Position numbers and translations under genes: made by a program. The notes beneath the pieces were generated by a model. It was not told the DNA's origin. It saw nothing but the letters and a program-made list of their open reading frames with translations, and did no database searches. Shown piece after piece: positions 45,537 to 54,448 of a stretch of DNA of 64,000 nt (its first letter is position 1; each line of letters begins with the position of its first letter). The stretch spans positions 227,938 to 291,937 of the forward strand of contig NZ_QDKO01000020.1 of assembly GCF_003094615.1 (NCBI RefSeq), read 5' to 3'. This DNA comes from Caulobacter radicis. GTDB taxonomy: Bacteria; Pseudomonadota; Alphaproteobacteria; Caulobacterales; Caulobacteraceae.

Positions 45537-45871
45537 CGGACGAGGTCTACCGCGTTCAGGGCTTCGCACCAGCGCCTGCGAGCGTCGGCGAGGCGCAGCG
45601 CCCTGCCCTTCGGCTCCAGGCCGTCGTCGTCGATCGTCTCCAGCACCTCGAAGGCGAAGGCGGCCTCGCCATGAGCGTTCCAGGCGCCTTGCAGCCGGGC
45701 GTTGGGATGCGAGCCCAGCTTGAGGCTGAACCATACGCCGTTCTTGCGCGTGGCGACGTTCTGCGTCGCGCCGACGAAGGCCTGGCCGGTGCGCTGGCAG
45801 CGCACGGCGTAGACCCCGGGCTCGGTCTTTTCTTCCTTGTAGGCGCGCAGCAGCGCCTTGCGCGAGTTCAT
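45533..45871 (-). CDS. GIY-YIG nuclease family protein
   Basis: A 112-residue protein with the start GVYAVRCQRTGQAFVGATQNVATRKNGVWFSLKLGSHPN, a degenerate GIY-YIG pattern (GVY...FVG) with the Arg/Lys region following; related proteins are common small cytosolic proteins near DUF2239. The usual catalytic Glu may be in HGEAAFAFEVLE. Strong AAGGAGG ribosome site before ATG 45869-45871. It lies downstream of a promoter flanked by two palindromes. Confidence 0.8.
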   Translation of the reverse strand: MNSRKALLRAYKEEKTEPGVYAVRCQRTGQAFVGATQNVATRKNGVWFSLKLGSHPNARLQGAWNAHGEAAFAFEVLETIDDDGLEPKGRALRLADARRRWCEALNAVDLVR

Positions 45872-45896
45872 GGCCGCCTCCTTGCTGGCGACCTTT

Positions 45897-45935
45897 TTAC
45901 CCGGGCAAATTATGGAGTCAATATTACCCGGGTGT
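45897..45935 (-). promoter_or_regulatory. Promoter with paired TTACCCGGG palindromes
   Basis: Two imperfect palindromes, TTACCCGGGCAA (45897-45908) and TTACCCGGGTGT (45924-45935), are 27 bases apart centre to centre. Read on the - strand, TTGACT lies between them as a -35 and TAAAAA about 16 bases later as a weak -10, so one palindrome sits just above the -35 and the other over the spacer/-10. A GAGTC (CcrM-type GANTC) is at 45915-45919. This looks like repressor operators for the GIY-YIG/DUF2239 operon. The right site overlaps the NCS1 stop codon. Confidence 0.6.
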
Positions 45936-47375
45936 TTTTTCGCGCATCAGCAGGCCGTACAGCGTTCCGGCCAGAAGGGCGCCGACGAACCAGGCGTACT
46001 GGTAGATCGTGGTCCAGGGCTGGCCGATCCCGGCGAAGGCGTGCGGCGCGGCGGCGTGCAGGAAGCCCGGCAGGTTGGGCGCGACCCCGACGGCGAAGGC
46101 GATCAGCGCGGCCGGGTTCCAGCCGGCCTTGTAGGTGTAGGCGCCGGCGCGGTCGTAAAGGGCGGGCACGTCCAGGGCCGTGCGGCGCAAGATCCAGTAG
46201 TCGACGATCAGGATGCCTGCGATCGGTCCCAGCAGGGCTCCGTAGCCGGTGAGCCAGACGAAGATGTAGCCGGCGGTGCTCTCCAGCAGCTTCCAGGGCA
46301 TGATCAGCACCCCGATCCCGGCCGTGATCCAGCCGCCGATGCGGTAGGTGATCCGCCGGGGCCAGAGGGCGGCGAAGTCGTAGGCCGGACCCACCAGGTT
46401 GGCGGCGATGTTGCACGAGACGGTGTCGAGGCTGATGATCACCAGGCCCACGAGCACGGCGATCCCGCCGATGTCGCCCGACAGGGCCACCGGGTCCCAG
46501 ATCGCCTTGCCGAAGATCAGCACCGTGGCCGAGGTGACCACCACGCTCATCGCCGCCAGCAGCGCCATGGGTCCGGGCAGGCCCAGGGCCTGGCCGAGGA
46601 TCTGGTCCTTCTGGGTGCGGGCGAAGCGGGTGAAGTCGGGGATGTTCAGCGCCAGCGTGGCCCAGTAGCCGGTCATGGCGGTGACCGCCGGTCCGAAGTC
46701 GGCCCAAAAACGGCCGGCCTTGGCGCCGCCGGGGTCGTAGGCCGAGGGCTCATGCAGGATGGGGCCCAGGCCGCCGGCCTTGGACAGAGCCCACCAGACC
46801 AGGGCGAGGCACACCAGCACCTTGATCGGCGCGGTCCAGGTCTCGAGCTTGCGGACGGTCTCCAGGCCCTTGGTGACGAAGGCCAGTTGGATCAGCCAGA
46901 AGGCCAGGAAGGCCAGCATCTGGCCCACCCCGATGCCCAGCAGCGGGATCGGCGGGCCGTCCAGCTTCGCGCCGACCATGACGCCCAGCAGGGTCAGCAG
47001 CGCGCCGCCGCCGATCCAGGTCTGGATGCCGTACCAGCCGCAGGCGACGATGGCGCGGGCCAGCGCTGGCAGCCGCGCGCCGCGCCAGCCGAACGAGGCG
47101 CGCGCCAGCACCGCGTAGGGCACGCCGTGCCGAGCGCCGGCATGGCCGATCAGCAGCATGGGAACCAGCACGATCACATTGCCCAGCAGCACGGCCCAGA
47201 CCGCCTGGCCGGCCGACATCCCCTGCTCCACCAGGCCGGCGGCCAGCATGTAGGCCGGCACGGCGATGACCATGCCCAGCCACAGGGCCGCGAAATGGCG
47301 GGCGCGCCAGGTGCGCTGGGCCGCCGTGGTCGGCGCCAGATCCTCGTTCCAGAGGTTTCCGCCTTCGTCGCTCAT
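45924..47375 (-). CDS. NCS1-family nucleobase/hydantoin permease
   Basis: A 483-residue inner-membrane transporter with about twelve helices. NLWNEDLAPTTAAQRTWRARHFAALWLGM at the N-terminus is the family entry, and ARASFGWRGARLPALARAIVACGWYGIQTWIGGGAL and the LGPIAGILIVDYWILRR region near the C-terminus are further marks. Substrates of relatives are cytosine, allantoin, uracil or hydantoins. No nucleobase catabolic gene is adjacent to pick one. The ATG at 47373-47375 starts at MSDEGG; eight codons upstream is another in-frame ATG. Confidence 0.9.
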   Translation of the reverse strand: MSDEGGNLWNEDLAPTTAAQRTWRARHFAALWLGMVIAVPAYMLAAGLVEQGMSAGQAVWAVLLGNVIVLVPMLLIGHAGARHGVPYAVLARASFGWRGARLPALARAIVACGWYGIQTWIGGGALLTLLGVMVGAKLDGPPIPLLGIGVGQMLAFLAFWLIQLAFVTKGLETVRKLETWTAPIKVLVCLALVWWALSKAGGLGPILHEPSAYDPGGAKAGRFWADFGPAVTAMTGYWATLALNIPDFTRFARTQKDQILGQALGLPGPMALLAAMSVVVTSATVLIFGKAIWDPVALSGDIGGIAVLVGLVIISLDTVSCNIAANLVGPAYDFAALWPRRITYRIGGWITAGIGVLIMPWKLLESTAGYIFVWLTGYGALLGPIAGILIVDYWILRRTALDVPALYDRAGAYTYKAGWNPAALIAFAVGVAPNLPGFLHAAAPHAFAGIGQPWTTIYQYAWFVGALLAGTLYGLLMREKTPG

Positions 47376-47462
47376 GCGCTCCCCCGAGCCCGCACTCAAG
47401 ACGCGAGCATGCGCGGCGGCGGTCGGGCCGTCACCTTGGAAAACACCGGTCGCGGAGCGTTT

Positions 47463-47645
47463 CTAGAAGGCTGCGTAGGCGAAGGTCCCCAGCCCCGCCC
47501 CCAGCAGCAGCACCATGGCCACGATGCCGACGCGATCCCACTGGATGCAGGGGCCGGCATGGCGCAGCTCGGACGCCTCGGGCTTGTTGACGTCGCACTT
47601 GCGGAAGAACACGGGACGCGTGGAAACACGCATGGCGTGGGCCAT
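47463..47645 (-). CDS. Small single-helix membrane protein
   Basis: A 60-residue protein with a good GGAGG site 8 bases before ATG 47643-47645. The first half is polar with two cysteines (FRKCDVNKP, HAGPCIQWD), the second half one hydrophobic helix (VGIVAMVLLLGAGLGTFAYAAF). No function recognised. Confidence 0.6.
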   Translation of the reverse strand: MAHAMRVSTRPVFFRKCDVNKPEASELRHAGPCIQWDRVGIVAMVLLLGAGLGTFAYAAF

Positions 47646-47731
47646 GGCTGAACCTCCCTGACGATCAGGCGCCTCTGGCGGGCGCGTGGCGGAAGGTTAA
47701 CACGAGCTCACCCAAAAGGCGAAAAACTCGC

Positions 47732-50251
47732 TCAGTAGGCGAAGCGGATGCTGAGCCCCACGCGGCGCGGCTGGGGCGAGAACGACTGCGGCAGGCGGCC
47801 AGCGGTGATGAACAGCGGCGCGTCGGAGTCGAGCAGGTTCTCGACGAACACCCCGACCGAGCGCCGGCCGACCTCGATCGCCATGCGGCCGTCGATCAGG
47901 GTCACGCCGCCGAGGTCCCGGCCCGCGCCTGGGCTGACGGACTCGAAGGTCGAGCGCGACTCGCCGACATAGGCGGCCGAACCGTTGAGGACCAGGCTGG
48001 CCCCGCCGGCCAACTCGCGGCGGGTCTCGCCCCACAGGGTGAAGGCGACGCGCGGCACGGCCGGCAGGTGGTCGCCCTCGCGGCCCAGGCCCGCCATGGC
48101 GCCGGTGGTCTGGTCCTGGGTCAGCACCGCCTCGGTGGCGGCGAAGTTAAACCCGACCTTCGAGCCGGCCCGGCTCCAGGTGGCGTCGAACTCGACCCCG
48201 TCGATGCGCGCGCGGCCCAGGTTGGTGACGAAGGCGAAGGCGCCGTTCTCGCTGGTCGCCGAATACTGCATGTCGCGCCAGTCGATGCTGTAGACCGCCA
48301 GGTTCGCCGACAGCCGCCCCTCCAGCCAGCGGGACTTCAGGCCCAGCTCGCGGTTCCACAGCGTGTCCGAGCCGTAGCCCTGCAGGGCGGCCGGCAGGCC
48401 GGGGGCGGTATTGATGCCGCCGGGCCGAAAGCCCTGCGAGACCTGCATGTAGCCCATCAGGCGCGGGGTGAAGCGGCGCGAGGCCAGGCCCTTGACGCTC
48501 CAGCCGTCCTCCTCGACCCGGTTGCGGAAATTGCCGCCGGAAGTGTCGGAGATCACATTGACCACCAGCACCTCGCCGATGGTCTTCTTGTCGTAGGAGA
48601 AGCGGCGGGCGCCGATGGTGATGTCGGAGCGGTCGTCGACCGCCAGCGTCGCCTCGCCATAGACCGCCACCTGGTCGAGGCGGGTGTCGACGATGCGCCG
48701 GCCGGTAAAGCCCGCCGCGTCGATGGGCAGGCCGGTGACGGGGTCGGCGACACGGACCTGGCTGTCGATGGTGTCGCTGCGGGTCTCGGAGAAGACGCCG
48801 ACCGTCCATTGCAGCGGACCGTCGCGATCGGAGGTCAAGCGCGCCTCGCGCACGTCGGCGGTCAGGTCGATGGGCTGGTACAGCAGGCCCGGCGTGCGGC
48901 TGTCGACGTAGGACGCATAGGCCCCCATCTGGCCGGCGTCGCAGGCCAGGCTCGACCCCAGGCCCAGCCAGCGGGCGCAGCCGGCGGCGCTGCCGCGCTC
49001 GGCCTGAAGGGTGCCGGTGTAGTCGATCTGGCGGGTGTTGTTCCACTGGTAGTGGGCCAGCGAAGCCGAGAAGCGCACGCCCGGCAGGCGGCTTTCCATC
49101 GACAGCGCCCCGAACCACACCTCGCTGTCGAAGGGCGTGCGGACGAAGTTGCGCGAGACGTGCGAGGGCTCTCCCGGCGCGCCGGCGCCGGTGTCGTTCA
49201 GGCGCGATTCCTGGCCCGCCAGCAACAGGTCGAAGCGCATCGCCTCGCTCGGCCGCCAGACCGCCGCCAGCCGCCCGCCGACCGTGCGGCCGGCGTTGAC
49301 GCCTTGCAGGCCCAGGCGGGCGTTGTCGGAGAAGGCCGCCTCGTCGCGGCGATAGGCGGTCAGGCGCACGGCCGCGCGATCGTCGGCGAACGCCTTGTTG
49401 GCGACGGCGGTGACCGCGCCGCCGGCCCGGCCGCCGACCACCCCGCCCTCGACCTCCAGCCCCATCTGGTCGCGCGCCGGATCGGCGCGGTTGAAGGCCA
49501 CCTTCATGGCCCCGCCCATGGCGCTGGATCCGTAGAGCGTGCCCTGCGGCCCGCGCAGGACCTCCAGCCGGTCGATGTCGACCAGCAGCAGGTCGGGGAA
49601 CGATCCGCCGGGGTCGGCCGTGGTGCCGCTGGGCCCGGAGACCGGAATGTCGTTGTAGTAGAGGGCCGTCGTCGCTTCGCCCGAGCCATAGACGCCGCGC
49701 AGGGTCATGCGCATGCGGCCCACGCCCGTGCTGGTCAGGGTCAGGCCCGGCAGGCGCTGGGCGGCGCGCTCGAAGGTCACGGCGCCGGTGGCCCGCAGCG
49801 CCTCGCCGCTGACCACCCGGATCGACAGCGGCGTGTTCTGCTCGGCGGTGGCGCGGCGCAGGGCGGTGACCATCACCGCGTCGACCTCGGCCGAGACCAT
49901 GGGCGCGGCGGGCAGGGCCGCCGGCGGCGGACGCTCGGGCGCGCCGCGCTCGATCAGCAGCCGCCCGCCATGGCGGCGGGCGACCAGGCCCGAGCCGGCC
50001 AGAAGGCGCTCAAGGGCCTCGTCGGCCTCCATCTGGCCCCGCACACGAGGCGCGCGCAGGCCCGTCACCAGGGCCGGGTTGAACAGGATCTCGATGTCGG
50101 TCTGAGCGGAGAAGGCGGTCAGGGCGCGCGCCATCGGCGTGCCGGCGGCGATGTCGACGCGACGCGGCGCGGCCGCCGCGACCACGGGGGTCGCGAACGC
50201 GGCGAGCGCCAGCCAACCGGCGAGCGCGCAGCGGCGATGACGTGTGTGCAA
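47732..50251 (-). CDS. TonB-dependent receptor with STN signalling domain
   Basis: An 839-residue outer-membrane protein. A signal peptide (residues 1-30) is followed by an STN domain (about 31-105: VDIAAGTPMARALTAFSAQTDIEILFNPALV), then the plug with IDRLEVLRGPQGTLYGSSAMGGA and a 22-strand barrel ending in Phe-Ala-Tyr. The STN domain lets the receptor signal to an anti-sigma factor, here probably the FecR encoded divergently. The start is taken as TTG at 50249-50251, preceded by GGGGG; the longer open frame overlaps the sigma gene antisense. Ligand unknown: iron complex or a plant sugar/peptide. Confidence 0.9.
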   Translation of the reverse strand: MHTRHRRCALAGWLALAAFATPVVAAAAPRRVDIAAGTPMARALTAFSAQTDIEILFNPALVTGLRAPRVRGQMEADEALERLLAGSGLVARRHGGRLLIERGAPERPPPAALPAAPMVSAEVDAVMVTALRRATAEQNTPLSIRVVSGEALRATGAVTFERAAQRLPGLTLTSTGVGRMRMTLRGVYGSGEATTALYYNDIPVSGPSGTTADPGGSFPDLLLVDIDRLEVLRGPQGTLYGSSAMGGAMKVAFNRADPARDQMGLEVEGGVVGGRAGGAVTAVANKAFADDRAAVRLTAYRRDEAAFSDNARLGLQGVNAGRTVGGRLAAVWRPSEAMRFDLLLAGQESRLNDTGAGAPGEPSHVSRNFVRTPFDSEVWFGALSMESRLPGVRFSASLAHYQWNNTRQIDYTGTLQAERGSAAGCARWLGLGSSLACDAGQMGAYASYVDSRTPGLLYQPIDLTADVREARLTSDRDGPLQWTVGVFSETRSDTIDSQVRVADPVTGLPIDAAGFTGRRIVDTRLDQVAVYGEATLAVDDRSDITIGARRFSYDKKTIGEVLVVNVISDTSGGNFRNRVEEDGWSVKGLASRRFTPRLMGYMQVSQGFRPGGINTAPGLPAALQGYGSDTLWNRELGLKSRWLEGRLSANLAVYSIDWRDMQYSATSENGAFAFVTNLGRARIDGVEFDATWSRAGSKVGFNFAATEAVLTQDQTTGAMAGLGREGDHLPAVPRVAFTLWGETRRELAGGASLVLNGSAAYVGESRSTFESVSPGAGRDLGGVTLIDGRMAIEVGRRSVGVFVENLLDSDAPLFITAGRLPQSFSPQPRRVGLSIRFAY

Positions 50252-50503
50252 TACCCCCGGGGCTCCAGTACGCGGCAGCGCCCCTTCCTTTACTGCTGCG
50301 TTCGCCAAAGCCAGTCCCCTCGTCGCCGTTGACCGGCGATCCGGCCCCCTCGCCCGGGCCAGGGGGACCGCGCGGAAGACTCTGCCTGATAATCTGGCAG
50401 GCGGGGCGCCCCGACGGCAAGTGCGAGAGTGTGGGTTGACCGCGCCGTCACGCTGCTGACGAATGATCGCAACAAAAAAGACTCGTTGTGTCGGGGACGA
50501 CGA

Positions 50504-51067
50504 ATGGCGCTGGCGAATCTTGCCGCTGGAGCGCGTGGAAGCGAGGGCCTGGCCCATGCTTCCCTGCCCTACCAGCAGGCCCTGAAGGCTTTCTTCCGCC
50601 GAAGAGTGGAAGGCGGCGAGGTCGACGACCTCGTGCAGGAAGTGCTTCTTCGACTGCACAACCGCCGTGACGGCGGCGAGGTGTCGAACCTCGGCAGCTT
50701 CATTTTCCAGACCGCCACCAACGTCCTGCTGGACCGTCGCCGCCGCGACACGGTGCGAAAACGCCAGGCGCACTGCGAGCTGGAGGAAATCCACCACCCC
50801 CTGGACGAGCTGTCGCCGGACCGTATCCTGCAAGCCAAGGAGCAGGCCGCCGTCGCCGCGGCCGCCCTCGGTGACCTTCCCTTAAGGACGCGCGCTGCAT
50901 TCATGCTCGTCCGATTTGAAGGCATGAGTTACAAGGCGGCGGCCGCTCAACTGGGACTCTCCGTCAGCGCGGTCGAAAAACATGTCGCCAAGGCTCTCAA
51001 GCACCTGACGAGCCGCCTGCAGGAACACGATGCGCCACACCGTCCCAAACCTGGCTTCTTCCGGTGA
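50504..51067 (+). CDS. ECF sigma factor, FecI type
   Basis: A 187-residue sigma factor. Region 2 runs from LPYQQALKAFFRRRVEGGEVDDLVQEVLLRLHNR to FIFQTATNVLLDRRRRD, and region 4 from LPLRTRAAFMLVRFEGMSYKAAAAQLGLSVSAVEKHVAKALKHL. It is part of a FecI-FecR-TonB receptor set, divergent from the receptor. The ATG at 50504 is chosen because region 2 begins soon after. The next gene (fecR) begins within its last 38 bases, so they are coupled. Confidence 0.93.
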   Translation: MALANLAAGARGSEGLAHASLPYQQALKAFFRRRVEGGEVDDLVQEVLLRLHNRRDGGEVSNLGSFIFQTATNVLLDRRRRDTVRKRQAHCELEEIHHPLDELSPDRILQAKEQAAVAAAALGDLPLRTRAAFMLVRFEGMSYKAAAAQLGLSVSAVEKHVAKALKHLTSRLQEHDAPHRPKPGFFR

Positions 51068-52055
51068 ACCGGACGCCGCGGAATGGGTCGCGCGCCTGCA
51101 GAACCGGCCGAACGACCTTACCCTGCGGCGTGACTTCGATTCCTGGCTGAAGGCCGATCCGGCCAACAAGGACGCCTACGCCTCGGCCTCGGACGCCTGG
51201 ACGCGTATCGGCGCCCTGTCGGACGAACCCGAGATTGTCGCCGCCCGCGCCCGTCTGAAGGCCGAGCTGGCCGCCGACCAGCGCCACCGCCGCGCTCGCC
51301 CGCAGATGCGCTGGGCCGCGGCCGTCGCCGCCCTGGTCACCGCCGGCGGCTTCGGCACGGCCCTGTGGCTGGCCACCGCGCCATCGGACCATGCCCCGGC
51401 CGTCGCTCCGGCCCAGATGGCCCAGGTCGTCTATCGCACCGGCGTCGGCGAGCAGAAGGTCATCACCCTGGCCGACGGCTCGGTCGCCACCCTGTCGACC
51501 GACTCGGTGCTGCGCGTCACCGAGATGGGCGCCCGGCGCGCCCTGACCCTGGATCGCGGCGAGGCCTTCTTCCAGGTGGCCAAGAACCCGCAGCGTCCCT
51601 TCGTGGTCACCGCCGACGGCCGCACGGTCACCGCCCTGGGCACGGCCTTCAACGTGCGCATCGATCCGGGCAAGTGGTCGGTCAGCCTGCTGGAAGGCAA
51701 GATCCGCGTCGCCGACCCGGCCGCCCACAACAGCGTCGACCTTCTGCCGGGCTCTCGCCTGGAGCAGCAGGCCGGTTCGACCTGGGCCGTGGCCGCCGCC
51801 GACGTGGCCGCCCTGACCAGCTGGCGCGACGGCAGCGTCACCTTCGACAACCAGCCGCTGGCGCAGATCGTCGGCGAGCTGAACCGCTATTCGGTGCGCA
51901 AGATCCGCATCGACTCGCCGCGCGTGGCCGCCACTCCGATGAGCGGCCGCTTCAAGACCGGCGACGTCTCCGGCTTCGTCGACGCGCTCAGCGCCTATGG
52001 CGCGGCCAAGGTGAAGACGGGCGAAGCGGGCGAGATCGTCCTGGTTTCGCCGTGA
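51030..52055 (+). CDS. FecR-like anti-sigma factor
   Basis: A 341-residue inner-membrane regulator. The cytoplasmic N-terminal part (DUF4880: AAEWVARLQNRPNDLTLRRDFDSWLKADPANKDAYASASDAW) holds the sigma factor; one membrane helix is at about 95-115. The periplasmic FecR domain starts at VVYRTGVGEQKVITLADGSVATLSTDS and ends with a STN-like C-terminal part (PLAQIVGELNRYSVRKIRI). It passes the receptor signal to the sigma factor. It starts 38 bases inside the sigma gene. Confidence 0.93.
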   Translation: MRHTVPNLASSGEPDAAEWVARLQNRPNDLTLRRDFDSWLKADPANKDAYASASDAWTRIGALSDEPEIVAARARLKAELAADQRHRRARPQMRWAAAVAALVTAGGFGTALWLATAPSDHAPAVAPAQMAQVVYRTGVGEQKVITLADGSVATLSTDSVLRVTEMGARRALTLDRGEAFFQVAKNPQRPFVVTADGRTVTALGTAFNVRIDPGKWSVSLLEGKIRVADPAAHNSVDLLPGSRLEQQAGSTWAVAAADVAALTSWRDGSVTFDNQPLAQIVGELNRYSVRKIRIDSPRVAATPMSGRFKTGDVSGFVDALSAYGAAKVKTGEAGEIVLVSP

Positions 52056-52060
52056 GCTAA

Positions 52061-52295
52061 ATCCCTCTCTCTGAGAGAGAGGGAGGGGCCCGCGCCGAAG
52101 GCGTGGGAGGGTGAGAGGCTTCACCCTCTGCCGGAAAAACCCGGATATTGGCGCCGCGCTTGAGAGATCCAACGACATGGTGCGGATCGTTCGATCCTGC
52201 ACTCTGACAGCGCTCCTTTCGGAAAATTTGTCACCTCTCACCCTCCCACCGCTTCGCGGCGGGCCCCTCCCTCTCTCAAAGAGAGAGGGAAATAT
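52061..52295. repeat. Inverted repeat pair of a second GC-rich family
   Basis: About 58 bases at 52061-52118 (CCCTCTCTCTGAGAGAGAGGG, GGGCCC, GTGGGAGGGTGAGAGG) are mirrored at about 52230-52291. The centre (about 52119-52229) has no gene I can see. Together these fill the 324-base gap between fecR and the amidohydrolase gene. Confidence 0.75.
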
Positions 52296-52379
52296 CGTCG
52301 ACGGTTGAGGAACCGCCTGCGGCCTGCGTCATGAATACCGACAGCGGCGCCGTTCGCGCCGTTCGCAGGGAGGCTTTTC

Positions 52380-53864
52380 GTGACTTCGATCCTCAAGACC
52401 GCCGCCGCCGGGCTGGTTGGCGTTTCCATGCTGATGGCCTCAAGCGCCATCGCCGCGCCGCTGAACGCCGCGCAGAAGACCCAGCTGAAGGCCAACGTCG
52501 ACGCCTACACCCCGCAGATGAACGAAGCGGCCCTGAAGATCTGGGACTACGCCGAGCTGGGCTACCTCGAGGCCAAGAGCACGGTGGTGCTGCAGGATCA
52601 GCTGAAGGCCGCCGGCTTCGAGGTGAAGGCCGGCGTGGCCGACGAGCCGACCGCCTTCGTCGCCAGCTTCAAGCAGGGCAAGGGTCCGGTGATCGCCATC
52701 CTGGCCGAGTTCGACGCCCTGCCGGGCCTGTCGCAGGCCGCCGCCCCGACCAAGACCCCCCGTCCCGAGACCGACAACGGCCACGGCTGCGGTCACAACC
52801 TGTTCGGCGCGGCCTCGGTGGCCGGCGCGGTCGCCCTCAAGGAGTGGATGATCCAGAACAAGGTGCAGGGCGAGATCCGCGTCTACGGCACCCCGGCCGA
52901 AGAAGGCGGTTCGGGCAAGGTCTACATGGTGCGCGAAGGCCTGTTCAACGACGTCGACGTGACGCTGCACTGGCACCCGGGCAACGAGAACTCGGCCCGC
53001 CAGGGCACCTCGATGGCCAACATCAGCGGCAAGTTCCGCTTCCGCGGCAAGTCCTCGCACGCCTCGGGCGCGCCGTGGGCCGGCCGCTCGGCGCTGGACG
53101 GCGTGGAGGTGCTGGACACCGCCGCCAACTTCATGCGCGAGCACATCCCCGACGGCACGCGGATCCACTACGTGATCACCAACGGCGGCAAGGCCCCCAA
53201 CGTCGTGCCCGATTTCGCCGAGGTCTACTACTACGTCCGCAACAGCGATCCGAAGATCGTGGTCAGCGTCATGGACCGCATCAAGAAGGCCGCCGACGGC
53301 GCGGCCATGGCCACCGAGACCACCGTCGAGTTCGAGCAGACCGGCGGCGTCTACAACCTCTTGCCCAACGACGTGCTGGGCAAGGTCATGCACGACAGCC
53401 TGACCAGCGTGGGCGGCATCACCTGGACGCCGGAAGAGACCGAGTTCGCCAAGACCCTGGCCAAGAGCCTGAACGGCGGCGGCGGCGACCTGGCCTCGGT
53501 GGGCAAGGTCCAGTCCTACGCCCCGGCCGACACCAAGGGCGGCGTCGGCGGCTCGACCGACGTGTCCGACATCTCGTGGGTAACCCCGACCGTGGGCCTG
53601 TCGACGGCGACCTTTGTCCCGGGCTCGGCCGGCCACAGCTGGCAGAACGTGGCGGCGGCGGGCTCGTCGATCGGCCTCAAGGGCGCGGCCGTGGCGGCCA
53701 AGACCCTGTCGATCACCGGCGCCGAGCTGTTCATGAACCCCAAGCTGATCGCCGACGCCAAGGCCGAGCTGAACGCCCGCCGCGGCGACGGTTTCCAGTA
53801 CAAGGCCATGGTCGGCGACCGCAAGCCCCCGCTCGACTACCGCAAGGCCGGCGGCGCGGAGTAA
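52380..53864 (+). CDS. M20-family amidohydrolase (AbgB-like), secreted
   Basis: A 494-residue metallo-amidohydrolase with signal peptide (LVGVSMLMASSAIAAP). NGHGCGHNLFGAASV holds the first metal His residues, YGTPAEEGGSGKVYM the Glu pair, HWHPGNEN a further His and GHSWQNVAAAG a late one, all as in AbgB/IAA-amino-acid hydrolases. It hydrolyses N-acyl amino acids or folate breakdown products. GTG 52380 is the start. It lies downstream of fecR on the same strand, beyond a repeat, and may process what the TonB receptor imports; that is only a guess. Confidence 0.88.
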   Translation: MTSILKTAAAGLVGVSMLMASSAIAAPLNAAQKTQLKANVDAYTPQMNEAALKIWDYAELGYLEAKSTVVLQDQLKAAGFEVKAGVADEPTAFVASFKQGKGPVIAILAEFDALPGLSQAAAPTKTPRPETDNGHGCGHNLFGAASVAGAVALKEWMIQNKVQGEIRVYGTPAEEGGSGKVYMVREGLFNDVDVTLHWHPGNENSARQGTSMANISGKFRFRGKSSHASGAPWAGRSALDGVEVLDTAANFMREHIPDGTRIHYVITNGGKAPNVVPDFAEVYYYVRNSDPKIVVSVMDRIKKAADGAAMATETTVEFEQTGGVYNLLPNDVLGKVMHDSLTSVGGITWTPEETEFAKTLAKSLNGGGGDLASVGKVQSYAPADTKGGVGGSTDVSDISWVTPTVGLSTATFVPGSAGHSWQNVAAAGSSIGLKGAAVAAKTLSITGAELFMNPKLIADAKAELNARRGDGFQYKAMVGDRKPPLDYRKAGGAE

Positions 53865-53889
53865 GGCGCTCGGACCGGGTGAAGACCGA

Positions 53890-53921
53890 AGGGCGGCGGG
53901 CTTGCTCGCCGCCCTTTTTTA
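53890..53921 (+). terminator. Intrinsic terminator of the amidohydrolase gene
   Basis: A 9-bp stem AGGGCGGCG (53890-53898) with CGCCGCCCT (53907-53915) is followed by TTTTTT. It lies 26 bases after the stop. Confidence 0.88.
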
Positions 53922-53929
53922 TCTGCGTC

Positions 53930-54065
53930 ATCCCGGCCGCAGCGTAACGAAGAGCCGGGCCCCAGGGGCAACCGCAATGCATTTGCCAACGCCGCGGCGT
54001 TAGCCTCAGGCGCCACGCCCAGTCCCCTGGGTCCCGGATAAGCGCTGCGCGCTTTCCGGGATGAC
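53930..54065. repeat. Dispersed inverted repeat of the TCATCCCGG family
   Basis: Left arm GTCATCCCGGCCGCAGCG and GGGCCCCAGGGG; right arm CCCCTGGGTCCCGGATAAGCG and CCGGGATGAC. The ends are inverted complements of each other. This is a common dispersed family in Caulobacterales (recalled); no gene inside. Confidence 0.75.
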
Positions 54066-54103
54066 GACTGTTTTTGGGGCTGGATGGAGCGGTCTCTCTC
54101 CGC

Positions 54104-54448
54104 TCACAGGAACTTCGGCGCCAAGAAGATCACCAGGGCCGCGACCAGCCAGGCGGCCAGGCCGCCCAGGATGGCCAGGCGATAGTCGACGCGATCGACC
54201 AGCAGCCACGAGACGCCCAGGAAGACGAGATAGGCCGGAATGGTCTTGGCGCCGGCCAGGCACGCGGTGCGGAAGCCGCCGGCCTCGCCCTTGGAGCCAA
54301 CGGCCAGCAGGGCGATGATCGCGAAGGTCGGGGCCAGCGGCAGGATGCCGGGCAGCACGTTTCCCTTCTTCGAGGCCAGCACGATCAGGGCGGTGACGAG
54401 GCCGCCCAGCAGCCCCTTCCACAGAACCTCGACAAGCAGCGGCGGCAT
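54104..54448 (-). CDS. GlpM-like membrane protein
   Basis: A 114-residue protein with four hydrophobic helices, opening MPPLLVEVLWKGLLGGLVTALIVLASKKGNVLPGILPLAPTFAIIALL, which is the typical start of GlpM proteins of Pseudomonas (about 110 residues; membrane proteins linked to alginate). Its ATG overlaps the crtZ stop by one base (TGATG), so the two are cotranscribed. No specific role in carotenoid synthesis is known. Confidence 0.78.
   Translation of the reverse strand: MPPLLVEVLWKGLLGGLVTALIVLASKKGNVLPGILPLAPTFAIIALLAVGSKGEAGGFRTACLAGAKTIPAYLVFLGVSWLLVDRVDYRLAILGGLAAWLVAALVIFLAPKFL

Noticed and set aside
50252..50833. N-terminal extension of the TonB receptor frame across the sigma-factor gene
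   Set aside because: The extension is antisense to a clear ECF sigma factor, and the signal peptide begins at 50251.
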